The translations under genes were made by a program, and so were the position numbers. Source: Adineta ricciae (Eukaryota > Rotifera > Eurotatoria > Adinetida > Adinetidae). Taken from it: a stretch of 64,000 nucleotides of DNA. Shown here piece after piece: positions 30,552-42,988 of the stretch. The notes beneath the pieces were generated by a model. The model saw only the letters and a program-made list of their open reading frames with translations. It was not told the DNA's origin and did not search any database. The stretch lies in assembly GCA_905250025.1 (NCBI GenBank), contig CAJNOJ010000068.1, forward strand, positions 250,990 to 314,989. Reading direction: 5' to 3'. The stretch's first letter is position 1. Every line of letters starts with the position of its first letter.

Positions 30552-33500
30552 ACTGATGATTTCTACACTAGCTAGACGGATTATGCAGTATGCTACATAT
30601 ACACATGTGAATTAGTCAATTATAGATATATGTGATTTTTTTGCCATTTCCCATTCTCCCATGCGCGTACATCACGAGTCAGTATTTTATGCATTTCACA
30701 TATATAGATAGAACGAATCTATCAAAGTAGGATTTCCAGTATAACACTCCAGACATGTGTTCATGAATCAGTATATAGTTACTGATATTCCCAGACAACG
30801 TACATGTACAATGTATATCGAGCGATCGAATTCCAATGATCTTAACAGATGATATATGCATGAACATAATAAGAATATGATAACCAATTTCGTTTTCAAG
30901 TCTCTTTGTCAAATATTGATTTAGACCATGATGATTTCCATAATTTTCACTCGACGCAAAGCTGAACAGTTTTTGCGTTTTAGATCAATTTATCTTATGA
31001 GACATCATCCAGTGAACACATAGAACCAGAAGGTGGTGTCAGTGACTAGATACTATAAGATCTTTTTTATTTTCCCAGACGTGTATGACAACATGATGAA
31101 TATGTGTCAGATGATTGATGCCATGATTGATAGGTAAAGTGTGAAATAATAAATTGGTGCGTGAACCTAGACCTATTCAGTTGAATTTCGATGAAGAAAT
31201 AGTACAGTACCTGATAGTTCTTGTTGGAGTTTGATGGTCGGTGATTTAATTATGAGAAGCGGGAAGGGGAGAAAAAGAAAAAAGAAAAAAGAAAGGCGAG
31301 AGTTGAAATATATGTGCGACGATGAAATGAAAAAGAAGTCGAATGGATTCGTAAATGGATGTATATGAAAAGGAGAGAAAGAGAATTTTTGTATAATATA
31401 AGTAATAAGTAACGATGACCAATACGCGTCGCTAGGCACGAGAGAATATACTCTTTGAGGTGCACTTCTTCTTCTTCGTTTAGAGTGGAATATGGATGAG
31501 TGATGGAGTGTTACGTATGGTTTGCGTATTGCATATAGAATGATGTTTGTCGGAGAGGGATGACGACAACGATTAAATAATCAAAGGTGTGAGCGTAGAA
31601 CGTAGCGTGAAGATTAATCAAAAACTCTTTGGTGGAATGATAGTTCATAAAATGAGCCACGCTTTTGATTATATGTTGACAGAAATATAGGTCGATCGTC
31701 ATGAGATTCTCAGTGTGCTACATGTGAGACTATTTTCTTTGAGTCAGGGCTTTGAATGACAGCGAGGCGCACATTTTCGAATCGAAAATCACAGAACAAG
31801 TGATTAGTGCGAAAATGTACATCAGTATAGAAGAGTTTCGACCCGAGAGAGAAAAAAGGAAGAGATAGAAGAAAATTATGTTGCTTTTTGAATGTGTCCC
31901 AACATGTACTACACATGCATTTCACAAAGATTAGCGAATTACAATATAAGACGGAAAGGTCGCAGAATTTTTAACATAATTACATCATTTTCCACCTATA
32001 TCGTCTCAGTTGAGTGTTAGGTTGAAACTAACTACTGTTCCTTGTGCACATAATATCATCGTTATTCCTCACGGGTTTTAGTAATTGCGTGACAATTTGC
32101 GAGAGTATCTAGAACGTCAAATGTGATGCAACGTAGATTGCTAGCCAGGCCCGATACATACAGCATTGCTACTGCTTACCTTCAATCTGTGATTTCGAAC
32201 GTGCCAATTTACATCGGAAAAAGGCAGAGCGACATTAAATATCAAGTTGGGCAGTTCCAATACCACTCACTCCTACCTCTTACATGCCCTTAAAATTCAG
32301 TAATCCTCAATCAGGAGCTTTAGAATATTTCATATTCCAACTTTGGTAGCTAATCTTTTCTTACGATCGTCATCGAAAGTTTCAGAACATTCTAGAAATC
32401 ATTACTAGATGCATTGTGATTCTGAACTTCAAGAAGATTCGAGAATCTTTCGTGTCTATCCTTTGACTTGGCACAGAAATGCGCGCGCACACACACAAAA
32501 CATTATGTATATAGATGCTTCATCCTTATTTGTTGTTTCGTACAATAAAGGACATGGTCTTTTGCAAAGAACACAGAAGAAACAAGGAAGTACGAAAAGA
32601 CACAAGTTCACAAAAATAATAAGAACATTAGTATCATAAGATTATCACGCAAGGATCATTATTTTCTTCAATGGTAATATTATAATTGTTTTGCATATCG
32701 AAGGACTCTAAGTTCAGTTGTTTACACCTCGCAAGACGATAAGAACGATCGATAGACATCTTTTTTCCGGGTAAAATAACCATCTGTGACGAACGATGGA
32801 TGCAGGCGTGATAAGCACAGGTCTGTTAAGACGTGCCACATCGATGACAACCAAACAATCGAGGTTTAGTATCGGTCTACATAATTCCAGAAACATATGA
32901 ACGTCGTCTGCCCTCGCGTTCGCCTCCTTTCTCGCTCATCTTCATTCGTACTCTTACCTTCGTTTACACAAATATTCATAGTCATACTCTTATACTCTCA
33001 TTGAGTCCCAATCACCCTCATCCAGGAATGTTGCAGATTGCAGCAATGTTTGAACCTTCAGAAACAATTGTGTAAGTGTTAACAAGTCCAATGAAAGCAT
33101 ATTGGAATGACAGAACATCTTGAAAAAATTTCGATTCCATCGCAACAATAGTTTCGTAGAACAGTTTTTTCAATTGCCAATGTGTATCAATTCGTCAGAA
33201 ATAGTTTTGGGCAGTTCAATGAGGAACGGACAATTCGCTCAAAAAACGCTCATATGAGTGCTTGCTAAAGAGAAACCAGATTGCTCTTTCAATACCATAC
33301 CCATAAAACTAATTAACTATGTGCTTTTCGATCCCTGGCTTAATTTATCTATGGAACTTTGTTTTCTAATTCGTTCATTTCGTGAGTCGAATACATGTTG
33401 CGTAAGTGATCTGTGAACCATAACCTTTCATCCCTGAACCTTCACGTTTGCTGTTTCATCTTCCTTTTTTTTCAGCTTAGTCCTTGACGATGGCATAAAC

Positions 33501-33823
33501 ACGCAAACTATACTGTTTAATGTTTATCACTCGTCTTTCAGACAAAAGAAAAAGGATGCCATCTTGCATTTATTCATATTTTTAAACTAGGAAAGAAAAA
33601 TATTACATAGATTTCATACGTCAATGGCTAATTTCGAATGTGAAACGATTGTATCTGTTTCGGAATAATATTTTCGAAGGCAAAGTTCTTTGGCATGTAA
33701 ATGGTCTCGAACACTCTCCATCGGAGGAGATTTATGCGTTGGCTGATTGTTTTGTTCTAAAACTGACATTCGTCTCATTGCATATTTTCGTATTTCTGAC
33801 GTGAATGACGCTGAAGGGAACAA

Positions 33824-34852
33824 TCAACAAAACACTCTTAGTAGAGTCCACTCCACACATGCCTTATCGCCAGGATTAACTTCATGATAGAGAATTCGAT
33901 AGCCGTTTTTCCAGAATTGTTTGAACATTGTTTGATGTAATGTTGCATGATAAATGTCCCGGTTCCACCAATGCGACTCGAAAGATATTTGATACGGTAG
34001 AGTAAGCCCTCGCGGTGAATTAAATATATCAGCGAATATGGCATATTCACCTCCTTCGATGTCCATTTTGAGCACATGCACGTGAGTATGATTGTTTTCA
34101 CTAGTTATTTGACTAAAACTTTTGAATTCATGATCACTGATGTTTATCTTTTCTTCTATGGTAGAATAAGGAAATAAGTACTGCTGTAGATTTGTCTTTA
34201 TCCCCATGCATGTTTTGTGAAATGTGTGCTGTTTGATTGGATTCTTTGGTGGAGAACTAGTGCAATCATAAGTGTGGATCTCGCACGACGTTCTTCTTGA
34301 TAAAGATTCTTCGAACTCGAAATTGTTATTTGAGCCCAAACTGTACACAATGCATCTGGTGGAAGATGCAACACTCGACAGTCCGCACAAGACTTTGCCG
34401 ACCCCTAATGACTTTCCGTAGCGTACTAAACCGTGCTTCTTCCAGCAAGGCAAATGATTCGTTCTTGGATAAATCATATCGACAATATATTCTTCAGTGG
34501 TGTTGGGTGAAGGTGCAACTTTCGCAAGAATGTCATGTAAAGTTTGCAATTCTGTTTCAAACCATTTGTGCCACACATGCTCCATATAAAACACTGTTTG
34601 TCGGTCGTAATTCGCTAAAAATGGGTTCGAAGAACACCACTGAAGTCCCGGTGACAGTGGAGTGTGTAAATAGTCAGACATATTCACTGGTGCACGTGAA
34701 GCTTGCTTGTAATGCCCGTAATCCAAAACCGTCCATTGTATGTGCTCGCTGATGAGCGAAGTATAGACCGTTACGATGATAAACGTATAAATAATCATAA
34801 ATGAGATGAAGAAGATTATAGGTCTTCGTTTGTATGAGATTTGCAATCTCAT
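33824..34852 (-). CDS. METTL24/FkbM-like type II membrane methyltransferase
   Basis: 342 residues from the ATG at 34852 (the frame continues upstream only to a TTG). A basic N-terminus (MRLQISYKRRP) and a hydrophobic segment at about residues 13-35 make it a type II membrane protein. The lumenal part has CIVYSLGSNNNFEFEESLSRRTSCEIHTYDCT, the AdoMet-binding motif I and acidic loop in the form shared by METTL24-like proteins, and VLKMDIEGGEYAIFADI, the hallmark MDIEG motif of FkbM/METTL24 enzymes. The target is unknown; a secretory-pathway glycan or protein is inferred. Single exon. Confidence 0.75.
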   Translation of the reverse strand: MRLQISYKRRPIIFFISFMIIYTFIIVTVYTSLISEHIQWTVLDYGHYKQASRAPVNMSDYLHTPLSPGLQWCSSNPFLANYDRQTVFYMEHVWHKWFETELQTLHDILAKVAPSPNTTEEYIVDMIYPRTNHLPCWKKHGLVRYGKSLGVGKVLCGLSSVASSTRCIVYSLGSNNNFEFEESLSRRTSCEIHTYDCTSSPPKNPIKQHTFHKTCMGIKTNLQQYLFPYSTIEEKINISDHEFKSFSQITSENNHTHVHVLKMDIEGGEYAIFADIFNSPRGLTLPYQISFESHWWNRDIYHATLHQTMFKQFWKNGYRILYHEVNPGDKACVEWTLLRVFC

Positions 34853-35305
34853 AGTGTACGTGTTGCAACCTATCAAGCAACTTGGGCAAGCTGTCGTGTT
34901 ATCTATAATGAATCTAAATTCGTAATAGTCGAACTTATTGGGCGTGGACAAGGGTTAATGCGAGCGTAGTAGTCGCGGAAAGGATTCTACTCAGATTTAT
35001 ATTTATATGCGCATCCTATATTTTTCAATCCTCTATCAGCGCCATACTCACGAGAGAAACTTAACTTTTAGCCTTGACATACGTGTGTTTAACAAAATTA
35101 CCGAGACACTGAAAACAGATCCAGCAGAATAATAAATCATCGAAAAGGGTTTATAATTGATATACCAACGGGTTGGTTTTCTCTAGATCAATCCTGTGTG
35201 TGCTGATCAGCCTAATAAACCCTCTACAACAGCGTTTTCCAACACCTATAAGACACGCACGATTTTGGGGTTCATTCGTTTGATCAAGAGAAACGCAACA
35301 TCAGT

Positions 35306-36034
35306 GTGAAGCTAGCACGAAATAGCCTGCACTCTAAAAAAAATTAGTGCTCTACTAAACCCTTAAAAAAAAGTTCCATGGTTACGAAAAAGTCTTCAGA
35401 CAGGTTCACGATTACAAAAACGGAATAAAAATTTCTACGGAACCATTAAAGGATCTTCCCGTGTATCGGACGGAAGAACCTTCTACTGCTAAACCTTTTT
35501 TAAGTTCAGCATATCGAAAACAGGTTCCGAAGCATAATACCAAACTTTCAGAGTTCTTTAGGAAATTATAATAGTTTCGTACCGAACCTTAATGTCCTTG
35601 TATAGTTTGATATGAAACCCCATAAGTTTTGCATTTTGCTACGGAACCTGTTTTCGGTATGCTGCACTTAAAAAAGGTTTAGCAGTAGAAGGTTCTTCCG
35701 TCCGATACACGGGAAGATCCTTTAATGGTTCTGTAGAAATTTTTATTGCGTTTTTGTAATCGTGAACCTGTCTGGAGACTTTTTCGTAACCATGGAACTT
35801 TTTTTTGAGGGTTCAGTAGGACACTAATTTTTTTTAGAGTGTGTACGAACAAACGATGGGTTAGCTAAAAAATTCTTTTTACTAAGTATGTTCCATTCCT
35901 GAGAATTATGCTATTCGATGCAGAATTAAATTTTCAGTCGAACGATAAAATTCTCACCGGCGGGGCTTATGTGTTCAAAAAGTTTTTAGTTAACATATCG
36001 TTTGTTCGTACTGCATCCTTTGTGCTAGCTTCAC
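35306..36034. mobile_element. MITE-like element, family B copy 3, carrying a nested fold-back
   Basis: Outer ends GTGAAGCTAGCAC (35306) and GTGCTAGCTTCAC (to 36034) match family B, and GATGCAGAATTAAATT inside matches its core. A second palindrome at 35330-35841 is inserted within it. Confidence 0.72.
35330..35841. mobile_element. Long palindrome with about 200-bp arms, nested in family B copy
   Basis: CACTCTAAAAAAAATTAGTG at the left and ACTAATTTTTTTTAGAGTG at the right are the ends. The arms are near-perfect inverse copies (CCATGGTTACGAAAAAGTCT, GGTTCACGATTACAAAAAC, GAAGAACCTTCTACTGCTAAACC and their complements). It contains the same CTACGGAACC/GGTTCCG words as the array at 15490-16270. Confidence 0.8.
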
Positions 36035-36916
36035 ATCGATATTTTCTCCCGATCGGGTGGTCGCTTTGCCATAGTAGAACGACAGAGCAACTGGTCGACC
36101 GGAAGAAAATTTTGAAATGCTCCTCTGACGTGAGTAAGGTCTAATATCTATATTCAAACTGAAAGTTTAAAAATAAATTTGTGATTAACCTTTTTTCATC
36201 GCGCTAATGTTCTCTAAATTGACAACAAAGAAAGCTTGTTGTACGAAACTATCTTTGCGATAAAATCATTCAAAAGTTTTATTTGACCTGAAAAGCACTT
36301 TAAAAAGATCTTTATGATCTACAAAGGGTTAGGGTCAATGTTCTCTCGCCCTGTTTCGACAATCAATCAGAACGTCCACTCAGATTCTCGATTATATTTG
36401 ACACCCGAGCTGACGCAAGAAGATTGGGAGAAGAGAATGCTGTCTTGCCTAAAAACCTTATTCTAGAGATTCTAAAAGATCCTATCACTTCAGATCGGTT
36501 TTATTACAATACGCTAGTAGGCCTTTCCCAATACAAAATAACCTGTATTATATTCTTTTCCGTCCCTACTGCTTGAACTACGAGCAAATATTATTGATCT
36601 ATGTACTAGCATTCAATTGATTTCTACACTTACTTGTGATACTACTGCATTACTATACCAGAGAATGCTTTCATAAAATATTCTAAACTAAACGATTTGA
36701 TCTGCACAGAACAGTGATATGTGAAATTTCATACTAAAAGGTACATTTCATCATATATTGAGTCTATGACTCGTTATATTTCATATTGAATTTTAGAAAA
36801 GAAATTAGTTTCCTCTTATCCATAAAGCAGTGGGGTTACGGATATGAGAAAATAATGCCTTCCATTAGATAAGGGCAACTTCTCAACATTTATTTAAGCA
36901 TATAGACTTGAGTAGC

Positions 36917-37212
36917 TGCCTAATTCGACTTATAATATAAATGGCCTATTCCTAGCACACTACAATCCCTATCTATATAGGAACCGAAATAGATTTAGTT
37001 TCACTTATACCTATATACCCTCACCCTCACACCTACTGTGGCACACTCAATCGAGATATACGCGTGTGTGAGTGTGTATAGGTATAAGTGAAACTAAATT
37101 CATTCCTATTCCTATCTAGTCACTTGCTATAAGCCTAATATAGACATATACTTATATTCGAATAGATATTAGTCTCTCGTGGGTCGACTTATAATATAAG
37201 TCGAATTAGGCA
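36917..37212. mobile_element. MITE-like palindromic element, family A copy 2
   Basis: Ends TGCCTAATTCGACTTATA and TATAAGTCGAATTAGGCA. The core repeats the AGATTTAGTTTCACTTATACCTATA / TATAGGTATAAGTGAAACTAAAT fold-back and CCTCACCCTCACAC tract of copy 1. Confidence 0.78.
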
Positions 37213-37222
37213 ACTCATGGAT

Positions 37223-37300
37223 ATTGCGGTATATGTAGTACTGTGGTATACTAGCACAGGATGTATAGAAGTAAACTACTATACCGCATATACCGCAATA
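37223..37300. repeat. Short palindrome
   Basis: ATTGCGGTATATGTAGTA...CTGTGGTATA against TATACCGCATATACCGCAAT, directly beside family A copy 2. Confidence 0.55.
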
Positions 37301-40300
37301 CTGCTCATACCACTAACTCTATCATGCATTTTCAACTGCACTTTATAGTTGAACAAACAGAGTCTTCCTATATTTTGATCTTGTCAAAAATTAGGAATTA
37401 ATTTAAAAAGTTAATTTCCCGCCAAATCATATTCCCCAGCTTATGGATATAATATCACCCATGATTTAGGGTCAGAGTACAAATAGGGGTATTTGAATGC
37501 TTTTTCAATCGAAACAGATCCTAGCAACACCCACCCTCATCGAGAGAGATCCCTACTGATACTCACGCTTCACGCCTAAAATGATAAATACTAGAATTTT
37601 AAAAACCTTACTAATAATTTTAATATTTCAAAGCCTCAATACCCTCTGTATTCCGTATATGGTCTTGCCTCTTCTTATAGCCCCTATACCCCTAATTTCT
37701 GTTTGAATTAAAGTCATTTTATCTCCCAAAATTTAGATTGAAATACAATAGATCATTTTATGCATATATTGCATGTACGCACATAATTAACGAGCCATAG
37801 TATATCTTCATCCAGTTTCGTTATATAGGAAACGAGTGTGTACTATGCATATCATACAAAAAAAGTGAATCTGCTACGCTACAAATAGTGTCTAAAATAA
37901 ATTGTCTGTCACCGGTATGGGTTTTGTTTTCTATATGCGCATCGCAAGCCTATTCCTAGTCCAGATAATGCTGTCACATCAACCATACGGTACGAAGTGT
38001 CCATAAAAAGTGCATGGTTTACATGTATTCATAGAAAAATAAAACGAGTTTATAATCAAATACGATTCTCTACACTTGTTCGTGTGTATATTCGAGTGTG
38101 AGTAACGTATAGTAAAAGTTAAAACGCGATGCAGTGATCAATAAAATATAATAAATCAGGGTTGCTCGCAGAGACCTATGCTATTAAATTATGAAAGAAA
38201 AGAAAAAGTAATATACTTGCCAGAAAAGAGAAAATGAAATGTGAAAATTTACGTGCATATTTGGCATTGAAAGAATTTCTGTATATTGCAGAAGAGAAGA
38301 GAAAAAAATGTACGCGCACGCATAGAATCATTTTGCCATAGCGACCGTATAGATTTGTTGGAAGGAAAAAAGAGAGAAGTAAAGTAAACAAAAATTCAAG
38401 CGCTTTCACTTTTCTTGCAATAAAAGATTGCTATAGGTAGTAATATTCAAAGATTTTACGCTTTCTTTCATTTTATCTAGATCTGGTGACATGGACGACA
38501 TACGTGGCATGGTACATAGAATCTTTCTGGTCTGAATAAGCCAAGAACTATACGTAAAAAATACATGGTTTTAATTCGTAAAAACTATAGTATATTACCG
38601 AACTGTTATACCATGGGAATTTTATTACGTATCAAAATGAACAATACGATTTTAGAAAAAGCATGACAGAAAAACTTTTACTAAAGTAAATTTTAGAAAG
38701 TAGACTGACATCTGTTGGGCGATCATTTATGAAAGAGAAAATGGATTGAATATAGATATCTTCTATATCAACGTGCACAGCTCTGAGTTTATAGAGTTCA
38801 ATGAGCCGGCCATTCTCATCTGTCTAGATTTCACAAGATATTGTGGCATTTATATTTTAGCCGTCGACTTCATAAAAATCTCGCACATAATTTATTGTCG
38901 AATATTCTCAACTTTCCTGGCACATTATTACTTTTTTTGCGAACTTTCTCAAAAAAAGTTCTTTTTATGATATAGTTGTATTTGTATTGCCTGCGGCACT
39001 ATCACTTCAAGTATCCGAAATTTCCTAGAAGCTTTAGCGACAACTTTCAAGCATACATTATGTGAGATGTACGCAATCAAAGCAATGAGACTCGCTACTG
39101 TTATCAATTTCTTCGATACGAATCTATGTCAAATCAACTAGGTTTAATAATAGTATATTAGAATAATTAGATTCGCTAAGACAAAGTATTTAGCACATAC
39201 ACGAGCGATCTGCATTAATTTCTTTTTGCTGATAAAATTAATATTCAATTAACTTACTTTCCCAAGCGAGAATTTGCTGATTGAAAGAAAGAAGCATAGC
39301 TCAGTGCTTTTTCTCTCCCGGAGCTCCCAATTTTGTGAGTGTCTGTCCGCGTCGCTCACTTCGCTATTTTTATTCAATGCAAAAATAACTCTACAACATA
39401 TGTTACTCTCATTAGTATTCAATAATATGAATGATCATAATGTCTACCACTCACAAGTATTATTGTCATGTTCATGCTAATTATGAGTAGTATTGTAGTT
39501 TTTAGAATTACCGTTCTAATCATTAAGAGAGGATCTACGACCAAATGGAGTATTCCTATCACACAAAACACTGCTATGCGCAAACTTTTGTGCCAATTTT
39601 GAAGTACATCTTGTGCAGTTTTTTCTCTTCTGAATCCATTAGGCTCTTTCATTGTCGATGATAAAAAAAAGGAGGTAAATCTTTTGGTATGACTGATTCT
39701 ACAAAAAATACTCGATTCAATCATGGGCCATCTTTTAACTGTTTTAATATTTTGTAAGACCAACTGTATACCTATTCCTATGAAATAAGGAAACGACGTT
39801 TCTTTTGAAAAGGTAAAACATCCATGTGTCCATCATCTTACAGACGTAAATAGATAAAATAACAATTCGAAAAATTAAATTATGTTACTCACGTTTACAA
39901 ACAATTAACAGACACATCCTTCACGTAGATATAATTGTAAAATAGAGAGAGGGATAATTAATTACACGATGTAGCTCTTTATTTCTTAAGATGATGGAAA
40001 CGGCCTCAATGCCTTTATCTTTTTAACAATGAACGAAATAGACGGCGAAGAAACAATTATTTTGTTGTATACGATTCTCACTTTCATTTCATATTATTTC
40101 ATTCTCAATATGTGACAGACAGCGAGATACGTGGATATCAACATTTATATAATACATGGACTAACAATTCAAATACAAACCGGTGACGCTTCTGCATTTT
40201 AGTCACACTATGCCATTCGGTTAACACATCGCACACACAGTTGACGTGAGGATGAGAGGTGGATGTTACTAAACTGCAGTTGTATCCTGATTTTGTTACC

Positions 40301-41281
40301 AAAAAGCTAGTATAATTGTCCTATTCGAAGAATGATCTAGCTGTATTACGACCCGATGGAATGTTCAGGTATAGTAAGTATGAATTAACTTCAGATAATA
40401 GTCAAATCATTTGTATAATTCTTTTTATTTGCAGACTGTTTTCGATCGAAATCGAGTGCAAGACTAACTATGTACAATACATGTCGGCTAATTGGTTTTG
40501 GGGAATCTTATTGGGTAAGAAATGCGAATAGTAATGGCAATAACCACATTTATACAATGGGACAATCGATTTTTTTAGCACGACTGTTGGCTATTTTTAT
40601 TTAATCTGTCACTCGACTTAATTAAAATAAAAGTTGAAAAGTAATTATCAAATGTGTTTTCAAATAAAACGGAATATATTTTATTTAGTAAGATTTACTA
40701 TTAAGAGGAGGATTGACTGGTATCCAAACTCATGAAAATACGGTACTATAACGCGCCATAATGATCGCTATGTGAGCGTTATAACGCCGCTATTTCATCG
40801 CTATCGACGACATGGGTGTAATGATCACATTGAAAACAACTAAGTCAAACACCAGAAAGCTAAGTATATTAGGAAACATATGTAGAGATTATAGTTTCAT
40901 GTTCCTTCCATGAAAGTTTCAGAGGTCAAAGCGGCACTGAATAAAGTATGAATAAGCGCGTCGGCATCGTCGAGATATACCTATAGCAAATATTGCTTAT
41001 CTTCGTTCTAAAATTCTTTTCTTTGCCATTTTAATTCGAATAATAGAATTGACAGTTATATCAGCGTATTAACCAGATGTAGTGGCTCTTTATGCTACGA
41101 AGCAACAGTTGTTCGAACTCAAGAATGGCCACTCATCATTTGACGGATGGTTCAACTGTTGCGATATATACTATGTCTAGACTTTTATACGAAGTTTCTT
41201 TTCTTGTCATCTATCTATTTTGAACTTGAGTATATACGCATATATGTGTGTTCGATACAGTTCATAGAACATAGTGCATAA

Positions 41282-42823
41282 ATGTTAACAAAACATGCTC
41301 ACCAACGAACATCGTTCAAAAGATGTTTACTGATCATTGGTATTTTATTTCTTATTTCTATCATCGTATTTTGGTATTTTTCCGATCATTTACCACGATA
41401 TCAATATCAATTTAATCTTGTAGTTGAGTCAACATTATCATCTAGGCCTGAATCGACTACAACTGCTGTTACAATTCAAGAGTGGTCAATTCAGGATTGG
41501 GTTCGACAGTACAACGTAACTCATTTGTTCGATTGGACTTGGCACAAAAATGGTGATTATAAGCGATGTCATATACCACCTAGTTATACTTCGAAATTCA
41601 TACCTCGAAAACTTACTTCGACAGTTGTCGTTCATGACACTTATGCTTATTTTCGTTCTCATCCCGACGAAGGATGTATTGTTGATAGTGCACCAACTCT
41701 ACCAAATCCTATTCCTCATCCCATACCTCGTGCTCGTTCATGGCCTGAAACATGTGCTGCATTGAACATTAGTCATAGTTGGATTCTATGTTTTCTACCA
41801 CAATCGGAAGTAGGAAAATATTTGCCGACTACGACTCACTTCGTAGCAACAGCTACATTTAATGCGTTTGTCGATAAAGGTCACTGTAGTACAGATGTAC
41901 CAGGCACAGTATTTACCGAACATGCTACGTTTCATCCTCAAGGATGGGTCAACGCACGCTGTGCAGTGGATCCTATCACTCGTCTACCACTGATTAAACC
42001 TAAAAATCGACACATCGAACTTATTGATTCTCTTGGGGTTTATCTCTCAGCGCCTGGACATTTTGCACCACAGCAACTACCAAGATTATTACGTTTACTT
42101 GCCGTCGCTCCAACGACAGCAAAAGTTCTCGTAGCAAAAGGTGGTATTGCCGATTTATTGGTGGATGTTCTTGTCGAACGAGGTGTCGTTACACGTGATC
42201 GAATCATTCCTTTTGAAAAAGGTCGATACGCTGATCATTTTGCCAACATTGTATATCATAGTGAAAGTTGGCCATATCAGTGGAATCAAACTCATTCAAA
42301 TAGTCTTCACGATCGAACGGATATGCAACTTGTCCATCGAGTCCTAACCGGTTATGGTGATCAACCATCAACTGAGAAAAGAAATCGTGTTATTCTTATT
42401 AAACGAAAACCTGGCCATGCAAGAGCATTGATTCAACACGAAGATGTTGCTGCATTTATGAAATCTGAAATTAGTAAATCAAATTTATCATCTACTCTTC
42501 ATTTTGAAGTTTTTACAGCTCAAGGACATATAGGCGACCATATTGCTTTATTTCGTCAGGCACGCATCATCGTTGCTCCCCACGGTGCTGGTCTAATGAA
42601 TTGTTTGTGGGCGTCGCCACGTACTTACGTTGTCGAAATTGGATATTCCACCGGTATGCTGTTGCCTCAAATGTATGCTGAAATGAGTCTTCATTTGGAT
42701 CATAATTATTGGCTTTGTAAAGGACGTGGAGATTACGGTTCGCCTATTCATGTCGATATGCAAGATTTTGCGTATATCTTCAATGAAATTCTTCAGGAAA
42801 TAAAATCGAATAACCAGTTTTAG
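41282..42823 (+). CDS. GT61-family type II membrane glycosyltransferase
   Basis: 513 residues, single exon. A basic start (RTSFKRC) is followed by a membrane anchor at about residues 16-34 (LLIIGILFLISIIVFWYF). The C-terminal half carries GT61 (DUF563) marks: RNRVILIKRK, then HFEVFTAQGHIGDHIALFRQARIIVAPHGAGLMNCLWASP, with the PHGAG-N motif. Animal relatives are EOGT and POMGNT2, plant relatives are xylosyltransferases; donor here is unknown. It heads the gene-dense block. Confidence 0.85.
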   Translation: MLTKHAHQRTSFKRCLLIIGILFLISIIVFWYFSDHLPRYQYQFNLVVESTLSSRPESTTTAVTIQEWSIQDWVRQYNVTHLFDWTWHKNGDYKRCHIPPSYTSKFIPRKLTSTVVVHDTYAYFRSHPDEGCIVDSAPTLPNPIPHPIPRARSWPETCAALNISHSWILCFLPQSEVGKYLPTTTHFVATATFNAFVDKGHCSTDVPGTVFTEHATFHPQGWVNARCAVDPITRLPLIKPKNRHIELIDSLGVYLSAPGHFAPQQLPRLLRLLAVAPTTAKVLVAKGGIADLLVDVLVERGVVTRDRIIPFEKGRYADHFANIVYHSESWPYQWNQTHSNSLHDRTDMQLVHRVLTGYGDQPSTEKRNRVILIKRKPGHARALIQHEDVAAFMKSEISKSNLSSTLHFEVFTAQGHIGDHIALFRQARIIVAPHGAGLMNCLWASPRTYVVEIGYSTGMLLPQMYAEMSLHLDHNYWLCKGRGDYGSPIHVDMQDFAYIFNEILQEIKSNNQF

Positions 42824-42852
42824 CGATAGCGATGATTCAAGGATTGGAAAAT

Positions 42853-42975
42853 ACAGCCATTGATCCAATGGTAAAGGGCATTTACCTTCATGTATGAGAA
42901 GAATAAGTGATAGTGTCGCTTCGACAGTATTGGCTGTAAGGATGACAAATTATGAGTTCGAGTCTAATAGCATAA
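42853..42975 (+). tRNA. tRNA-like / tRNA-derived sequence (doubtful)
   Basis: GATCCAATGGTAAAGG resembles a tRNA D-arm (A box) and GAGTTCGAGTCTA a T-arm (B box GGTTCGANTCC). They are about 90 bases apart, too far for an ordinary tRNA, and a clean acceptor stem was not found. It could be a decayed tRNA, an intron-containing one or the head of a SINE. Confidence 0.25.
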
Positions 42976-42988
42976 TCATGAGAGAAAA

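Larger units (their letters stand above)
22700..33823. other. Gene-poor region with palindromic elements
   Basis: 11 kb with no convincing complete gene. It holds the fold-back elements listed at 23155, 24701, 29434 and 30301, an (AT)n tract, and one coding-like open stretch at about 28131-28382. Other short open frames have low-complexity or random composition. Confidence 0.5.
34853..41281. other. Gene-poor region with nested repeats
   Basis: 6.4 kb without a convincing gene. Contains the elements at 35306-36034, 36917-37212 and 37223-37300. Remaining frames are short and AT-biased. Confidence 0.5.
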
